Source: Rotaria sp. Silwood1
Taxonomy: Eukaryota; Rotifera; Eurotatoria; Philodinida; Philodinidae
DNA length: 64,000 nt
Reading direction: 5' to 3'
Assembly: GCA_905250075.1 (NCBI GenBank)
Contig: CAJNOP010000024.1
Coordinates: forward strand, 678,508-742,507
The position numbers were made by a program, and so were the translations under genes. Of this stretch, positions 12,065 through 26,000 are shown piece after piece. Each line of letters starts with the position of its first letter. Within the stretch, counting starts at the first letter, position 1. A model generated the notes under the pieces. The model was given only the letters and a program-made list of their open reading frames with translations. It had not been told where the DNA came from and made no database searches.

Positions 12065-14447
12065 ATGAACATTAAGGATGATCATATCATATTGCTATTA
12101 TATTTTTTATTTTTATTTATTGTAAAATTGATCGGATTCTATCAGACAGAGTTGTCTTCATCAGATGATAAAATGATATATATCTATATAAAATTTATAC
12201 ACGCAACATTATTTTCTAGTATCTTTTTTGCTTTCATTTTACTATTTATTGAAAGTAGAATGAACAAGACGGTGATATCGAACAAAGTTTTACTTTTTGA
12301 GTTTTTTCTTTCGTTTATTTCATTATTACCGTCCTATCTCCCATAATTTTTTGTTGTTCTCTGTTTCTTGCATATCTTTTGTGTTTTTTTTGATGATATC
12401 TTTGCACATGGAAGTAGTTGAAAAGTTTTATAGATATATATCCATCGTTTTTTCTTTTAATTGATTGGTTTTTTTTGAGTAAATGGGTTCTTTAATTTAT
12501 CTTTCTTTTAATTTATTTCCTTGTCAATTACTAATACTTTTCTTATGTCAAAAATGCATTGGTAGTCACTCTCATAATAATGTCGTATTATGCCTCATGT
12601 TGAATAGTTTTCATGCATTTTAATTTATTGTTCATATTGTTTTATTCCCTTTACCAATCACACTTTCGTTGCATCATTATAGATTTTTTTACAGTTACAT
12701 TTTATTTGGTATACATTAAATTGTCATCTTCTATTAAATGATGAGTTGAGTAATGATTTTATTTTGTTTGCGTAAGTCAACAGTAGTGAACTAGAGTCCT
12801 TTTTTCGGTTTGGTAATAAATTTCGACAAGCATCAAGCGTGAACAGCAAAGGTATAGTTTCAAGTCTTTGTATAGATTTTATGTCTCATACTAAGCGATT
12901 TCTAATGTTATCCTAATGTTTTTTTTTATGTTTATTTTTTTACTATTCCTAAAACTTGCCATCAACAAAAGAGCACTACAAATTCAACATAAAAAGCTAC
13001 TTTATAAGTTCAACTGAAATCTTATTTTATTTTTGTTCTTTACTGCTATGAATGCTTGTATAATTTCATCATGGTTAATTTGAAACGTACGTGGAATGTT
13101 AAGAAATTCAAGTTCTCATAAAAGATTTCGTTCTATTGTATTTTGAAGATAGATTTTGATTCTTTTTAATGATGGGAAGTTTCTTGCACACTCACACGTA
13201 TTCACAATCAACCTTTACCGATAATAACTCTAAACTTAGAAACTATTTGTAGATCTGTCTTTAGAATTCAACAATTGATATAAAAATTTTGTAAATGTAT
13301 ATTTTTAAGCTTGTATTATTTATTTGAACAGTCGCCTATCTGAAAGATAAGTAATCATAGTAAAAGTTAATTAGAACGAATGTATGTTCAAGGTTATATA
13401 CGGTATAATGTATCTTCATAGGGGTTTGAATCCGCATCTTTGTCCACCCAGGTGAGTAACATCGTGACATGCCGTATCCGATAGTAAATTAAAATTGTAA
13501 TAAAACCCGGAAAAATCCGACGACAGAATTGCCTTATCCATCAGTGGTAGTATTTTTTTGTTATTACGAGCAGCTTTCTAACTCTAGTGGAGCGGAAGGA
13601 ACTTGAGGAAGTCCGAGAGGCTTAAAATATATATAGCAAACATAAAACGCTGAACAAATGTATGATATCTAATGAAAATAATTAGAACTTTTATTTGCAA
13701 CATAAATTTTATGGAGATTTATTAATGTTATTGAACTGTTTTACCTACTTTGTATTAGCTGCTGCAAGATGACTACTTGCTTGGAATTGGAATGCAAGTT
13801 GCAGCTAAATATTCATTCATAGCAACTTGAATGCAAGATACAACTAAGGTTTTCAAATCAGAAATCGACTTTGTTGCCTGCCTTTCTACTGTGAGGAGAA
13901 GGTTCAAACTTGTACACATATACTTCAACACTCCATGTAAATCGTATTTCTCAAATAATTAGATAACACAATCAACATCCCAATTTTTATCGTAGTCAAA
14001 CCATAAAATGAGCAAGATATTGATAATTTTTGTTGCTTCTCAATTTTCCTATTAAAAATATTTAAGTAAAGAAAAATTAATATTGTTTTCTGTTTTTAAT
14101 GATAATTATATTGAATAATATTCTTCCAATTTTCGAAACTTGTTTTCTTATAAAAATAACTAGAATAATACAGTTAGTAAATTATTGTAATAGAATCAAA
14201 CAGAATGAAATTATTGACAGAAGTAAGATCATAAAATTTGATGAATGTCAAGTCACTCAGAAATGGAATGCAAGTTTTCTCGTCGTGTTTTTCGATGCGA
14301 AACTTCAGTGTCTAGTTAAAAAACTAAATTATTTTGATTCTATTTGTTTAAAACTAATCATCCAACAAAAGAGAAAAAAAAATAATATTTATTTAGTATA
14401 GTATTTTAGAATTACAAAACAAAAAAAAGTAATAATAATAAACCTAT
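12065..14447. other. Gap between convergent loci, no gene seen
   Basis: Lies between the astacin remnant (+) and the 3' end of the GABA-B receptor-like gene (-). Open frames are short and hydrophobic or lysine-rich. A less AT-rich block near 13420-13620 may be an old repeat; it contains a pol III B-box-like GGTTTGAATCC but no foldable tRNA. Confidence 0.5.
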
Positions 14448-17400
14448 CTAGCCATTTGACGATGATATAAGATCAGTTTCAATCATTTCATCTAAACGAT
14501 CTTCATCAAGTAAAACTAAACCGTCAAATAAATGCTCAGTTTTATTTGATGATGATTCATTATTTTCAACTTTCAAATTTTGTTTATTTTTATGAGCATT
14601 CATTGAATTTTGACATGCTCGTCGAAGTAAACTGTTCGAAGTTAATTTTGATGCACGATAACGATTATTATGTGACGGAATTGAATAACGAGTGACACTA
14701 GGCGCTTCTGGCCACTGTACTTGTCCTGATGGGATTTTATTGAATAAACATAAACTAACAGCACGAGCAACACGTCCAGGTTGTAAGAGACTGAAATTAC
14801 AAAAAATTTAATCAATATATTGGTGCAATTTTAAACCAACTTACTTATCATTTGCAATAAAATGTGTACTACTTTCATTTTCAACGGTAGGTTCTTCTTC
14901 CTCATCAATCTCGTCTTCTTCAGCTTCATCTTCACATACAATAAGACGCTCAAGTTCGAATGGCTCAGTATCTAAAAAGGATAATAAAGATCAAATTTAT
15001 TGAAAGAATCTTATAATAAATCAGAAGAGTTTGATTTCACTATGATTAAAGTTTAACTAGCGAGTGAATCTTTGTAACTGTCTTCTTTCAATTTGCTAAT
15101 CTATCAAGTTTTTCATGTGGCTATTCTCTACTGTAGGACCGTAGGTTTTCAAAAAACACGTATTTTCGAATTTTGATGTGAAACTTTGTGCATATAAAGA
15201 ATTAAACTAGACTAGCTTTCTTAAAAAAATCAGAAGTTTTCAACAAAATCTCTTCGAGATAATGGACTTTGTTTAGATCTTTTGAATTTTTATTATGGAA
15301 CTCAGTTTAGTTGAGTTGTGTAGGTACGCAAAATTGCAGATCAAAGCTCAATAGCTTAGTCAGATATAAATAGAAATCCAAATTCGTTTAAGATTTTTTT
15401 TTATTAGAGCATTCTGTAGTATCTATAGGTAATGAAACATTTAAATGAGAAGAAGGCAGCTCAAGAGGTTTCTTTGTTCATAATTAATTAAGCATAGAAA
15501 ATTTTGTTTAACGAAATTCAAATAAGTTTTGCACCATTCTCATGGATTTCGCAGTAATCAAAATAATTTAAAAAATTTATAAGTTTATGAAATTAGCTAT
15601 CATTCAATCAACATATACCTTACCGGTAATGGTACGCCTTCCAGTTTGTTGATTAATTAATTGATCCGATAATCGATTTAAAGTTTGTTCTTGCTATTTA
15701 CATAAAAACAAAATAGAAAAAGAAAAGCTTGAAATAACGGGTTATTGAAAAGTAGTTTGACAGAACATCCGTTTATGTTGCAGCCTCTTAGATGAGTCTG
15801 AAAAAATTTGAAAACATAGATTTTGTATTGTTTACGAATATAGGTTCAATATTTCTCTAAGACTTTTGGGTTAAGAGTCATGAAACGACCTTTTAAAGAT
15901 GCAAGAATTAAGTTTGAACGAAGAAAATTGACATTTTTTACAGCAACAATCTCATTTTCTGCATATGTTATATTTAGTGATGTTCCGCAGTCATCAAGAT
16001 GGCAGGAGGGCGTCGATCCTGGTTGAGAAGAACGATGAGCCAAAAAATCGTTCAATTTTACTGAGACAAAAAAATGAAAATAGTAGGAGAACTTCATGGT
16101 TATATTATTGACTTTTGTTGCATAGATTGAAAGGATGAAATTGTTTTCTACAAAGTGACATAAGAGTTGAGAGTTTTAGAAATATCATGCCGGAATGTTG
16201 AACTTAATTTTCAAATCTGTTTTCGATCGAAAATTGCATAAATTAACAGGGTGCATCCTTACCCAAACACACACACTATTGACAAATGACTTGAAACAAA
16301 TTAATCATTAGTATATCATTTAAAATAGAAATATGTATTATTTCATTTGCTCTATTTGAAAGAGTTTTCACTTGTTTTTTTGTATAAACTTTGTCGCACT
16401 GAAATTCATCCACACTCAATTTTACAAGTCTCAAAAAGATTGATTCATAACTCTTAAACCAGAAATCTTACTCGAAAAGAATGTAAAAAAATTCTAATAC
16501 TAATCCACGATTGTCAAATTACTTTTCAATATCTCACTATTTTTTATTTTCATAATGTTTGTTTACCATCGATAAAACTAATTTTAAATCTTCATTATCA
16601 GCTAAAGCGGTATTTAAATGTTGTATTGTTAATTTAATAGGACGAGCATTATTTCCTTGTAAACGATTTGTAATTTTTGGTTGTTTTTTTTTTGAATGTG
16701 GATCACGATATACTTCAATAACCTAAATACAAAGAACGTATTTTTTTTTGTCTTTTGTTTTCTTATTAAATTAAAATTTTCAAATTTACTTTTGGTACAA
16801 ATACTAAACATACAGTAGCTGTTGTACAAATAACAATAAAAAATGATCTAAGAAAATATGAAAGTTGCATTTGTTCAGATGGTATAAATACAACTAATGA
16901 GCCAAGTGTACAACAAATAAATACAATATATACACTTAAACCAATATAACGTGAATCATTTAATGCTGGTATTGTTACTTGACGAGTTTTCCATGATAGA
17001 AATGAGCCATAAAACTAAATATTTTAATTAATAGAGGAAAAAAATAAAGATTTATAATGAAAGACTCTTGTTTTTTTTTTACCATTAATAAACCTTTGTA
17101 TAAAATTAAAACAACAATCCATACGGACATATTTTTACTTTTACATTTTTCACGATATGGAATTATTTCCATATCTTGATTGTCCTTTAAGAAGAAAAAT
17201 AAAAGAAATTTTATTTTTTTTTGTTTTCTAGAAAAATTATTTTCGTTTCGAAAATATGAAATACTGTTAATCGATGTGCTGCAGGATAAACAAGTATTCG
17301 ATGTATTGGATCAAATATTTGCCAAGCAATTAAAAAGATTAAATCAATAAATAATAGAAGTCCAACTATTGCAAGTAAACGAGAATCATGAATACCCTAA

Positions 17401-20400
17401 TGAAAATTTTTTATTTTTTGTTAAGAAATTTTCTTCAAATTTAAATATCTTTTATATTTACTCTTTTCGTAGTATTAATATTTGTAAAAATTGAATGTAC
17501 ACGCCAAGTTTTACTAAACATTGATCCAAAAGCTAATGTAAAACTAATACATAATATCCAGACTCGAATCTTTACAAAAACAAAAACAAAAATCTGTATC
17601 ATATCTATTTAACTATTCAGGCCTACCGGACAAATAATATTCATAATCATTTCTACATACAATCGTTCGGGAAATAAAGATGAATTTATGCCCATTAAAA
17701 TCATACTAATATAAGCTAACATACAACCACCTAAAATAATATTATTTAATGTTGGACTTGACATACGAATATATCTAAATGAAATAGAAAAAAAACATTT
17801 GCAACTATTTTTGTATTTTTTTTTTCTTTTACCTATGTGATCGAAAATGAATATTAAAAGCAAGAAAAGCACATGATATAAACAATCCAATTCCACTACA
17901 TATTGATATTGATATAAATACCGACAAATAAATATGTTCGAATTGAACTGTTTGATTTGTTCGATCTCGTGGTGGACCATTTCCTTAACAACAAAAAAAT
18001 GCTTTTAGCACAATCTCTACAGAATTAAAATGTAAAACACAATGTAATCGCTCTTATTAAACAATGAAAGATTGTTTTATGCTATCTAATTTAGAATATA
18101 TTTCTCCATAATACGTTTAATCGATGGGACATAAGTTTTTACATAAAATATTTCTTCATTTTTTGGATCAATAAAGTTGATGAGCCGATGTTATGAAATA
18201 TTTGTTTAACATCACAATTTTGTGTTCTTTCTAAATCTAGATTTGGAATTTTCAATCAATTTCTTTCTGATTTAAAATCATTATTTTATAGTTTCTACTG
18301 ACCATCATAATCGATCGAAAAATTAAGAAACACTTTGTCTCAAAACAATCGATCCATTCATTATTTAGTCTTTCAAAAAATGCAATAAGAAAACAGTTCA
18401 TATATTATAACGAGATGTTATTCATATACGATCTTGTGCTCGTATATCAACAACGTCTATCACGGTTTGTGATAATGTTTGACTATCATCACATCATGTT
18501 TCGTTGACTACGGTTTGTACGGATCTATGGAAGATCCATATTTTCACTTCTAGACTTGGACACTCGTTTTAGATTATGTTTCACAAAAAAAAAACATTTT
18601 CTAATAAAATAAAAACAAACCATGCCACATAATTGGATTAAGTTTATATAAAATTGGTGGATCATCTTTTGATTCTAAATGTTTGGCAAGAAAAACTTTC
18701 ACAACAGTTAAATGACAATCTTCTTCTTCCTCATAACATGGAATTGTACATGTTTCATCTTGCATCATTCGACAAGCTAAATTTTATGTTGAAATTTCAT
18801 TAAAAAAATCTTTTGTTTTTTTTTTTTTTTAAATATTTTTCTTACCAACAAATTGTTCAACAAGTACTTCTCCAATTCGTCCACCATTTGAATACCTGAC
18901 TCTTCCCTTAAAATTGAACAATATCGATAAATATATTGTTTTTATTTATCTAATTCACTTACAGTAGCACCAATATAATCAATATTTTCAAGAACTGTTT
19001 TGAACACTTCAGTTATCGATTGATTGCTTAAGAATTGTGATTGATAAAGATATGCTAAACTCCATATTGTATCATATGCATAAGCATCAAAATAATCATT
19101 TTCTAATTGAGAAAATTGTTTCATATATTCCGAGATATATTCTGATCGATCCTAAAAATAATTCGAAAAAGATAAAAATAAAATTTTTTGTTTTTTCTCA
19201 ATAAATTTGTTTTAATACTTCATTATCATCAATAGATAAACGTGGTACACGTGTTTGTAATGTACCATTAATAGCTCGAATTATTTCTTGCATTGAACAA
19301 TCAGTAGGTTCATTCCACCAAGTTGATAGTGATGGATAACCAAGAATAATCCATTGATAACGAGAACCATAAACTTGTTCACGAGCTGCCTATCTTTTGG
19401 AACTAGATAAGAAATTTTTCTTGAAATTCATCAAATATATACCTGACAAAACATATGCGTAGCAATTGTTTGATTAAAATTTGCAATAATTATTCGTACA
19501 TCTCGAGTCTGTAAAAAAGATAAACAAAACAAGTTTTTATTTTTATTTTTTATTGAAAAATTTAATCGACAACATATTACTTTAAAATCTTTTAATAATG
19601 TTTGCATATATCTTTGATTATCAGCACGCCATTTTAATCCATGACGATAAGCAAGACCACGTGTTAAATTTACTTCAAACTGTTTTTTGCCCATGGCAGT
19701 CAAATTTGATAAATCATTTGCTACCTAAAAAGAAAAAAAAAGAAATAAACAAAATGAGATGTATTAAAACATCTCTTAATAAATTGTTAATCTATCATAG
19801 TATCCTGCACGAATATGACTTTTCGTATTTGGTACAAATTCGAAATCAGTCAACATTCGACAGATGGTTATACAGATACAGTACAGTTTTCAAAATTGTA
19901 TTTTATATGGAAAAGTATACTATTTAGTTTCTTCCATAAACAGTAACAAAAACAAAAGACATCTTTTCAAATTTCGCAAAAAAGCAAGTGATTCAAGATT
20001 CACTTGGTGTTTTTCTACTTTTGAAAGGTGATAAACTTTGCTAAGTATATGTTTGTTTATTGTTGATGATGTTAAAATAGAAGATAGTGTTAGTATCAAA
20101 CGTCATAATTATGGATCAGAGATGAGCACAGGACAAGATTTTCTCTCCTGTCCTGCCCTGTCCTGCTAACTAACTCGGTCCTGGCGGGCGGCAGTACAGG
20201 GCAAAAATTAAAATCTTGTCCTGTCCTATTTTTGTTCTGCTATTTTTTCTGTAGTGGCGGGCGTCAGGACAAGATGACACGATGTCTGCCGTTTTACTGC
20301 TAATTAAATCCGTTTTCACAGGTTGTAAAATGCCAAGAGTGAGAGTTTTACTTTTACTTTCATTGTACAAAGCAAATATAACCAATTAATATTCTCTAAC

Positions 20401-23045
20401 TAATGGATTTTATACTGTTTTCAACAACAAAAAATTAGAGATGAGCACAGGACAAGGTTTTTTTTTACCTGTCCTGTTCTGTCCAATTAACTTTTCTGTC
20501 CTGGCGGGCGGCAGGCCAGGACAAAAATAAAAATCTCGTCCTGTCCTGTGCTCATCTATGTTATGTATAGATACATGAATGCTTTACATATTCATCTTTT
20601 TGATAATTCATTTTTCTCTTCATATATTCAGTTACGTCGTCATATGGCTCATCATCATCTTCTTCTCTAGATGAATTTTCATCAAAATTCATTTCTTTTA
20701 GTAAAACAATATTGTTTTCCGATTGTATAACCTGTTTTCAAGTACAATAAAACACTTAATCATGATTTAACGGTTTTTTTCCATGTTTTTAAACAAATTA
20801 ACAGTTTGAATAAGTAAAAATATTTTGAAACGTCGAGAGCTCATTAATTTCCGGGTCGAGTTCGGGTATGTGATTACACTCGGGGTCCGACTTGACATTT
20901 TTTTTTTCATACCCCGACATTTGAAGCGACTTGGTGAGTTTGCACACGGAGCCATGCTCCGAGTCGGATCGATTGGTGGTTACTTGCTTCGGTTGCAGGA
21001 TATTAGTATGTCGTGAACGTGATTAAGATACAATAGACAGAATAGTAATAGACTAATTGTATGGAATTTTCCATTTGTTTTCATAATCAACCGAAGTCAA
21101 CTTGTTTATTACAAAAGTTATTTTTATATCAAACTATTCTTAATGACGGTGAACTCGTATCAGTCAATTCGAATTAAAACCATTTCTGTGTAAATATTTG
21201 ATTACTTGATTATTTATTTGACATTTTATTAAGATGAACATCAGTAAATTTCATAGAAATATAAACTTAATAATTTTTTCTATTTTTAACCTTCAGCTTA
21301 GGCTTTATATTAAAAGGACTAATCTTGTCGTCTAGTAATCCTATTATTCTGATTATCTCTATTCATTAGAAATTTGCACTAGGAGACAAATAATTTCAAA
21401 AGTAGAATATCATGGTAACATGTTTCTCTTTTACAAAATGACAACTATAAGACATATGTTTTGAATGATATTAAAGACCATTCGGGTACTTTGTTTTTAT
21501 ATAGGAGAATAAATATCTAATGAAATGAGATAATACTTTAGAAGCATGATCTTGTATGAAAATCACTATTCAATCTGTTAAAATACCATTGAAGCATTAA
21601 AAAAGCAAGCTCATCCATTTTTTTTATAATCAATTTTGAGCTGTCTAACCAAAGTAACATATGACGTTCTTTCAAACGAAGTTACATTGATGTATATATA
21701 TATTTATTTATTTATTCATTTATATATAGCTCCACTTAGAGATAGTTCTTTGCTGAGAAACATCAACGAGTCTAACCAATTAAATATAATAAGATTATAT
21801 TATGAGAAAAATTATTAATAATACGTCAAAACAAAATATACATGTTATATTAACGTCACAAGCTTAGAAAAAAACTTTCGTCTATCTTATTGACTCCATA
21901 ATTATTTCCTTAAGTCATAATGTTTGAACTTCCGATAAAGAAACTATTAATCAGAAAATATTGAAGATATCAATCAAATTACTTTCATATTGTCTATATA
22001 TAGAAGAAGAAAATGCTTCTCAACATTATTATATCAAAAGATACAATAGACCTTTTTATAATTATTCTTACATGGAATCTAATGTCATAGCATTCTAATA
22101 AAAATATACAAGATTTTTCAGAAAAAAGAAAAAATGAAAGATTTATATAAGCTGATTCGGAATAACCTTTATATTACTAATGATATTCGTAAGTAATCTT
22201 GTTTTTTTTTTTGGTTGATTTTCTGTATTCTAATTATTTTATCATCATTTATAATATTATAAATGCAGATCAATGTAATATCATTTACATGGCTTATTAA
22301 AAAAAAAATTCTTTTTCTTTTGCTTTCTTTTTTTTTATTCATTCTTAAATACTAGATTTTGATATTTTAATTTCTTTATATTAAACTCACTAATGTGTAT
22401 TTTGAACCATGTTGATAAATTAAACCAAATCGCGTCCAATTAAAATATTGTAATAATTGTTTACGAACCAAATTATGAGCATGATCTGATGGTACAATAT
22501 GATAAAAATATGGATAACGATCTTTCGCTGATAATGAAAGATCAATGTCAGTAAACGAAATCTAAATAAAAACAATAAATAATTCTATGTTAATTCATTA
22601 ATATACATACAACAGGTAAATGAAAATAAGTTGCTGTTTCAGATATATAATTAAGTACGTTTTGACAAGCATCTGTAAATAAAACACGTAATGACGATGA
22701 TGATTGATTAATCATATCGAAAAATGTTTTTACACTGGTACCAACATCACACTAAAAAATAAGCTTTCAAAAAACAAATATGTATCATTTTCAAGAACTT
22801 ACATGAATAAATCCTTCAGTTTCATTCAAATAAAATTCAAGATTTATTTGTGATAGTAATTGTGAATTGACTTGTTCAAGAGCAAAATGGATTGATGGAT
22901 AATGTGTATGTGTAAATAAACCATTGAGAATAATACGTTGTCGATTAGCATTTACATGATGATGATGATAATAATAATCGGCAAGTGCAGAATAACATAA
23001 TACAATAATAAGAACAAAAAATAATCGATATGATTCGGTGCCCAT
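14448..23045 (-). CDS. Metabotropic GABA-B receptor subunit 2-like class C GPCR
   Basis: Nineteen exons on the complement: 22803-23045, 22611-22751, 22391-22561, 19581-19724, 19443-19508, 19219-19389, 18963-19151, 18846-18906, 18621-18776, 17833-17983, 17627-17774, 17462-17569, 17265-17396, 17083-17184, 16790-17014, 16567-16722, 15624-15693, 14845-14971, 14448-14790. They join in frame to 967 aa, close to vertebrate GABBR2. A signal peptide (about 1-22) leads a Venus-flytrap domain to about 445, then seven membrane segments (about 448-736) and a long tail with a Glu-rich patch. GABBR2-like rather than GABBR1-like marks include MSSPTLNN, FGSMFSKTWRVH, WQIFDPIHR, YKGLLM, IPALNDSRYIG and CLVFVPK. 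In animals GABBR2 pairs with GABBR1 at the membrane and couples to Gi/o. The 2.67 kb third intron is unusually long beside 50-60 bp introns. No stop or frameshift was found. Confidence 0.93.
20118..20290. repeat. GC-rich repeat, partial copy of the 20436-20560 element
   Basis: Begins with GAGATGAGCACAGGAC and contains TCCTGTCCTG runs and a GGCGGGCGGCAG block shared with the next element. The right inverted end is missing or diverged, so this copy looks truncated. It sits in a long intron of the GABA-B receptor-like gene. Confidence 0.7.
20436..20560. mobile_element. Small foldback MITE built of TCCTG repeats
   Basis: Both ends are inverted copies of GATGAGCACAGGAC, separated by TCCTG-rich and GGCGGGCGGCAGG sequence, about 125 bp in total. 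There is no coding potential. The terminal TAGAG resembles hAT-type ends, but no 8-bp target duplication was found, so the superfamily is a guess. Confidence 0.65.
20588..20731 (-). other. Candidate alternative exon in the GABA-B receptor-like gene
   Basis: On the minus strand an acceptor (AACAG) precedes an open stretch of exactly 144 nt that ends in phase 0 at a GTAAAG donor. It encodes 48 residues, including NNIVLLKEMNFDEN and VTEYMKRK, with an acidic middle. The next downstream constitutive exon (19581-19724) is also exactly 144 nt and phase 0-0. Family order suggests KYTL should be followed by VANDLSNL of that downstream exon, so this block is either a mutually exclusive or cassette exon, or a decaying duplicate. 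It directly adjoins the MITE at 20436-20560. Confidence 0.4.
20820..20995. repeat. GC-rich intronic repeat
   Basis: Markedly GC-rich against its surroundings, with an internal inverted match (CGGGTATG against CATACCCCG). It resembles a fragment of a repeat family. Its ends are unclear and there is no credible protein. Confidence 0.4.
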
Positions 23046-26000
23046 TCATGGCAATTCAACTCATCTATGTAATAAAACAAAACAAAAAATATTAAAAAAC
23101 AAGGTAAAAGAGAAAAGAACAAAATAGTAATCATCATCAATTTTAGCTTTAGTTGAATAATAATAATATTAGCTAATGAGAAAAAAAACATGAATAGATA
23201 ATCTTGAATGAATCGAAACATATTTAACTAAACTCATTTGAGAATTTTCTGCTTGCTCGAATGTAACAAACATAAAACAGTGAATCAAATACAATAGAAA
23301 CTAAATAGAAAGACGTTTGCATAATAAGACGAGATGTTGAAAATATTTTTCTTTTCTACGTGTGAATATTTCGCTCTCGTCATTGTTTTACATCTCATAG
23401 TATTGTGTTATCTAATTTACTCATTCGCTTTGTCTCTCGTCAGTTTCATCGAAGTCTTCCATTTTTTTTCCTGTTCGCTTTTCGCTTGTAGGTCTCTTTC
23501 TATAAGTTAGGATGCAATCAATCAATCGCGAACTAAACAATCCGAATGAAGAGAATGAAAATGTGTTAGGGCGGGCGATACTGTAAAGAAAGTCTGCAAA
23601 CACACTGTGTCGCAACTATTAACTCGTCGACAAATATACAAAAAAAAAGTAATAGGAAAAAAATGAAGAAAACAAAACGACTTGCGATACAATTGTTCAC
23701 TTAGCTATAATGTCTGTCTATTTTACTGATCACTGATGACGTCGTTACTCTCATATACACATATTCACTCTCACCCATTTTCTGCCTTTTTCTTGAGAAT
23801 AGCCGTCGGTGGTATGTCGGAATGAGCAGAAAGCATAGAAGCATTTTAATAAAGAAGACTGTGTAGAAGTTGATGAGAAGAGAGAAATAGCAGGAGACAA
23901 AAAGGAAGAAGGGCATCTGCGCTGTCAAAAAACAAGACAGTATTCACTAAGACAAATCGTATCTTCGTCAAATGAGTTTCCCGTCACTACTTATAAAGAT
24001 ACACAAGTCTAAATGAACACAAGTTGTCATTTGTCTTGCTAATCTAATCTAATCTAATATATATATATGCATATAGAGTTGCTTTTATTGTCTTAGTCAT
24101 TTAGTTTGACATCTTAACACATTAATATTTGAAAAGAAAAACCTATAGAATAAGACGTTGAAGTCAATTGATCATTCTCAAATACAGTATTGTTGATTGA
24201 GTAAGCTAGAAAATAAAACTTAAAGAAAGAAAAAAGTAAGTATAAAAACGGAACTCTCAAGAGGTATAGCTCGTTGATTTTGACGGTAGAATAAAAAGAA
24301 AAAGAATAAGAGAAGTTACCAATTACTCGGCAAAATAGTCATAAACAAAAAAAACCTATGAGTATATGACGTTAGCATGTCGATAGGCTACTTTACGCAA
24401 AAAGACAGGACGAGAAAACGAGACCAAACTTATTCAACATACTTGTAGAAGATCTTTTTTATCTCTATCCATTAGTGATGCATTGCTACGCAAGTGAATC
24501 GATATGTCGAAAGAGCTATACTGTTGTTATGATTGCTAAAAAATAAGTTCTATTAGATCTATGAAAGAATGACAAGTAAGTTATGTCGAGTTCTTCTTCT
24601 TTTTCGTTCATATAGAAATGTCACTATGTGTGTGGGTATGTTTTCCTGTAAATAACGATTGACACATAAGAGTCGAGGAAAAATCACTGCATCCGCTCCG
24701 GACACTTTATTAGCCGAGCTAAAATCAATTTATACAAATACATATATATATATATATATATATTGATTTGCCCTCTCAAACAAAAATACTTACAATTATA
24801 ATAATATTAGTAGGAACAGTAGTATGAAATTAAAGTACATTCTACCAAAACCTTATTATGATAGTTAGAATTCAATATGTTGTTTAACAATAAAAAATAA
24901 TATTTCTATTTTTAATATATTAATAATAATACACAACATAATGCCATAATTAAACCGTCGACCAATCTTCCGGCTTTAAAAAAAATGTTTACTTGTTCTT
25001 CATCGAAATACTAAATTGATTGAAGTAGGACGTCATAAAAAAAACAAGATTACGAAGTCTTATATATATTTATTATTCAAGTAACGATACAATCATCCAT
25101 CGTCTATAATCATTTTAAATGAAAGAATATGTTAAGAAATAGATCACATTTTTATTGAGGACTATTTCTAAAGATTCATGATTCTTAGTCTAATGTCTAA
25201 CAATATCGATGATATTGTAATGATACCATTTTATTATAGATATCTCTTGCTTTCTCATTAGAATCAAGGTGTTAAATATGTTTGAAAACAAAGAAAATAA
25301 CATATTTCCCGGAAGACTTAGTAGCTCGAAACATTTCTTTTTATATGGAATCCTGATATGAAAATTATTTATAAGCTCAGAATTGAACTTTTGTACTTTA
25401 AAATGAAACTTCATAAATTAGTCAATTCAAAGAGATTTTGGCTACATTGACATACATAATATAGAACATCTTCAAATGTATGTTTAAATTTTGTATGCTG
25501 ATGCAATTTCTTGACAAACACATGTTTTTTAATTGAATGCCTCGAAATAAATTTCTGGAAACCTTTTCTTTTTTTTATAAATAGAAGATCAAATAATGAA
25601 AGTGGCTATGACAGCACGACGAGCTTAGTTAGATTAGAAATAGCATATAATTATAGAGCAATACATATTTTATCGTAATTACACGACACTCATGTGTAAA
25701 TAACAGGCATATGATCGTCATTTTAAAGGAGTAAAAGTCGACATAGTTTTCAAGCTAGACATTGTTTCAACAACCAATCTTAATCTCTAGAGATTATCTT
25801 ATGACAATAACAAAAACAAAATGATATTATTATTGACAATTATTTGTTAGAAAATGTTTTTGTTTTTTTCTATATGTAAAAGCTAGAAAACCTATTATGT
25901 CTAAAATGAACATCATTGAAAAGAAGAAAATTATTTTACAGTCATGTTGAATAATTTCATACATCATCTATTCATGCACGAATGTTTTTTCTTGATAAAT

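Noticed and set aside
11765..12085. 106-codon valine-rich minus-strand frame
   Set aside because: Antisense shadow of the threonine-rich tail of the astacin remnant.
13400..13560. Possible tRNA or SINE with B-box-like GGTTTGAATCC
   Set aside because: No A box at the right distance and no cloverleaf or T-stem pairing could be found.
15846..16097. 83-codon ATG-initiated frame inside a GABA-B receptor-like intron
   Set aside because: Composition is protein-like, but no family, splice partner or promoter could be recognised; it also lies within an 873-bp intron that is spliced cleanly.
23421..23928. Minus-strand frames upstream of the GABA-B receptor-like gene
   Set aside because: No motifs and no phase-compatible junction to the signal-peptide exon at 22803-23045.
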